Assembly: GCA_041875495.1 (NCBI GenBank)
Contig: CP112982.1
Location: 1,798,001-1,862,000 of the forward strand
Direction: 5' to 3'
From: Halomonas sp. CH40
GTDB taxonomy: Bacteria > Pseudomonadota > Gammaproteobacteria > Pseudomonadales > Halomonadaceae
DNA: 64,000 bases
Below are positions 62,880 to 64,000 of this stretch, one piece after another. The notes beneath the pieces are model-generated. The model did not search any database. It was not told the DNA's origin and saw only the letters and a program-made list of their open reading frames with translations. Position 1 is the stretch's first letter. Each line of letters begins with the position of its first letter. The translations under genes and the position numbers were made by a program.

Positions 62880-64000
62880 TCAGGTGTCTTCTGCGAAAAA
62901 GACAAAGGTATTCATCCAGGCGATGACATCCGTTGCTGGCATGGGCCTGGCGATCCAGTATCCCTGCAAATAGTCACAGCCAAAGGTTTTGAGTAGCCAG
63001 GCACCGGCAGCGTTCTCCACCCCCTCTGCCACAATCTTTAATCCCAGGTTGTGCCCCATCTCAATCGTTGAGTGCACAATCGTCACATCGTCTTCCTGTG
63101 TATCCAGCCTGAGAACAAATGATTTATCGATTTTCAACTCATCAACAGGGAGCCGTTTGATCTGCGCCAGAGAGGAATAGCCTGTGCCATAGTCATCAAT
63201 GGCTAGCCTTATGCCGATTTTTCCCAATTCAAAAAGATTCTGAGTGGCAGCATCAATATCCTGCATTACAGCACTTTCAGTCACTTCCACTGAGAGTTGG
63301 TGCGGGTCCAGATGATAGCGTTTCAATATGCCGCTGATTTTTTCCGATAGCCCAACGTTAACAACATCGCTGGCTGACAGATTAACCGCCACAGAAAGTT
63401 TGCTTCCCGATGCATTCCAATCGCTCAACTGCTGACAGACATTATCCAGCATCCAGTTGGAAAGACGCCCGATATTGCCTGAGCGTTCTGCCAAGCCGAT
63501 AAATTCATCCGGTGGCACAAACCCTAGCGTTGGATGCCGCCAGCGCATCAGTGCTTCAAATTGATGGATACTGCCGGTCAGCGCATCCACTTTAGGCTGG
63601 TAGGCCATCCATAGTTCGTTGTTGTTGATAGCCTCGTTAAGATCCCGGATCAGCATTAGCTTACGCAAATGCTGTTCATCTTGACCGTCACTATAACGAG
63701 CGTGGCCTTGAGGGTGCTGCCGGGCCTGATCAAGGACAATATCAGAACGCCTGAGTAACAACTGAGCGCTTTCACCATGCGTCGGGTAGGCCACTTCACC
63801 GGTTGAAAGAGACGGGATGATCATGGTTTTTTTCAGTTCGACCGGTTCATTGAGCGTCTTCATCAAGGCTTCACGCACAGGCTCGTCAACGCTTTCCTGA
63901 AGAATCAGCAGCATCCACTCATTTCCATCAAGTCGATAGCCTGAAACGACTGGAAAGAGCAGTACCCGGATACGCTCAGCAAATTTCATCAGCAGGCGGT
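62880..64000 (-). CDS. GGDEF-EAL protein, 3' part (5' end outside window)
   Basis: The visible 373 residues comprise the end of a degenerate GGDEF domain (the signature region reads 'YRLDGNEWMLLIL', DGNEW in place of GGDEF) and a complete EAL domain ('FEALMRWRHP', 'AVNLSASDV', 'VEVTESAVMQD', 'AIDDYGTGYSSLAQIKRLPVDELKIDKSFV', 'VAEGVE'). The EAL residues needed for cyclic-di-GMP hydrolysis are present, so a phosphodiesterase with an inactive, perhaps regulatory, GGDEF domain is likely. The frame is open to the window edge. Confidence 0.92.
   Translation of the reverse strand, partial: RLLMKFAERIRVLLFPVVSGYRLDGNEWMLLILQESVDEPVREALMKTLNEPVELKKTMIIPSLSTGEVAYPTHGESAQLLLRRSDIVLDQARQHPQGHARYSDGQDEQHLRKLMLIRDLNEAINNNELWMAYQPKVDALTGSIHQFEALMRWRHPTLGFVPPDEFIGLAERSGNIGRLSNWMLDNVCQQLSDWNASGSKLSVAVNLSASDVVNVGLSEKISGILKRYHLDPHQLSVEVTESAVMQDIDAATQNLFELGKIGIRLAIDDYGTGYSSLAQIKRLPVDELKIDKSFVLRLDTQEDDVTIVHSTIEMGHNLGLKIVAEGVENAAGAWLLKTFGCDYLQGYWIARPMPATDVIAWMNTFVFFAEDT

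Overview
The window looks like a chromosome segment of a moderately halophilic gammaproteobacterium, most likely Halomonadaceae (Halomonas or a close relative). This rests on the ectoine genes ectA and ectC, a Pseudomonas/Halomonas-style gene order (tol-pal-cpoB; yciK-mupP-ubiG; cysI-DUF934; wrbA-DUF2069), intermediate-to-high GC, and many ATGA or TGATG translational overlaps. The genus is an inference from gene content; no marker gene is present.

Layout. 1-4645: tolQ (3' end), tolR, tolA, tolB, pal and cpoB, the cell-envelope constriction machine. 4706-6925: an SDR reductase, then mupP and ubiG on the other strand. 7048-15197: a remnant of galU, a UDP-glucose-dehydrogenase-like protein that has lost its catalytic cysteine and its glycine-rich NAD loop, a coiled-coil membrane protein, and tamA-tamB. 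15201-18876: msrA, a cytochrome c', a 268-bp MITE-like element, beta-carbonic anhydrase (its stop codon is made by the element's end) and glutathione reductase. 19123-20160: ectA followed directly by ectC, with ectB missing. 21007-24493: a three-gene set (aspartyl-protease-like lipoprotein, inactive transglutaminase/7TM protein, ATP-grasp ligase) that looks like a peptide-ligation or protein-modification system. 24535-29536: zur, hisI, yidD, sufE, a tyrosine recombinase coupled to sufE and divergent from a KfrA-like DNA-binding protein, and nfuA. 29764-41467: metH, sulfite reductase with its DUF934 partner, Smr protein, wrbA, a second cytochrome c', a cytochrome b561, azlCD and pdxH. 41542-49232: a PatZ-type protein acetyltransferase divergent from a histone-deacetylase-family protein, with a second inverted MITE copy between them, then an XRE-cupin regulator, tusDCB, a Bax-inhibitor-1 protein and a dienelactone hydrolase interrupted by one in-frame TGA.

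49317-60183: a tRNA-Ser(UGA) gene is the integration site of a 10.8-kb element bounded by 18-bp direct repeats. It carries a P4-type integrase, an AlpA regulator, a structured regulatory leader, small unknown genes, a winged-helix protein next to four iteron-like repeats (candidate replication origin), and then a full capsid and packaging set: major capsid, prohead protease, portal, HNH, small and large terminase, head-tail connector and head closure. There are no tail, lysis or primase genes. This is the plan of a capsid-forming phage-inducible chromosomal island (cf-PICI): a phage satellite that would build its own DNA-filled heads and borrow tails from a helper phage.

60184-64000: scar DNA beside the island (a serine-recombinase fragment and a HigBA-type toxin-antitoxin pair), then a lipoprotein-type truncated haemoglobin, a DUF3034 outer-membrane-like protein and the 3' part of a GGDEF-EAL protein.
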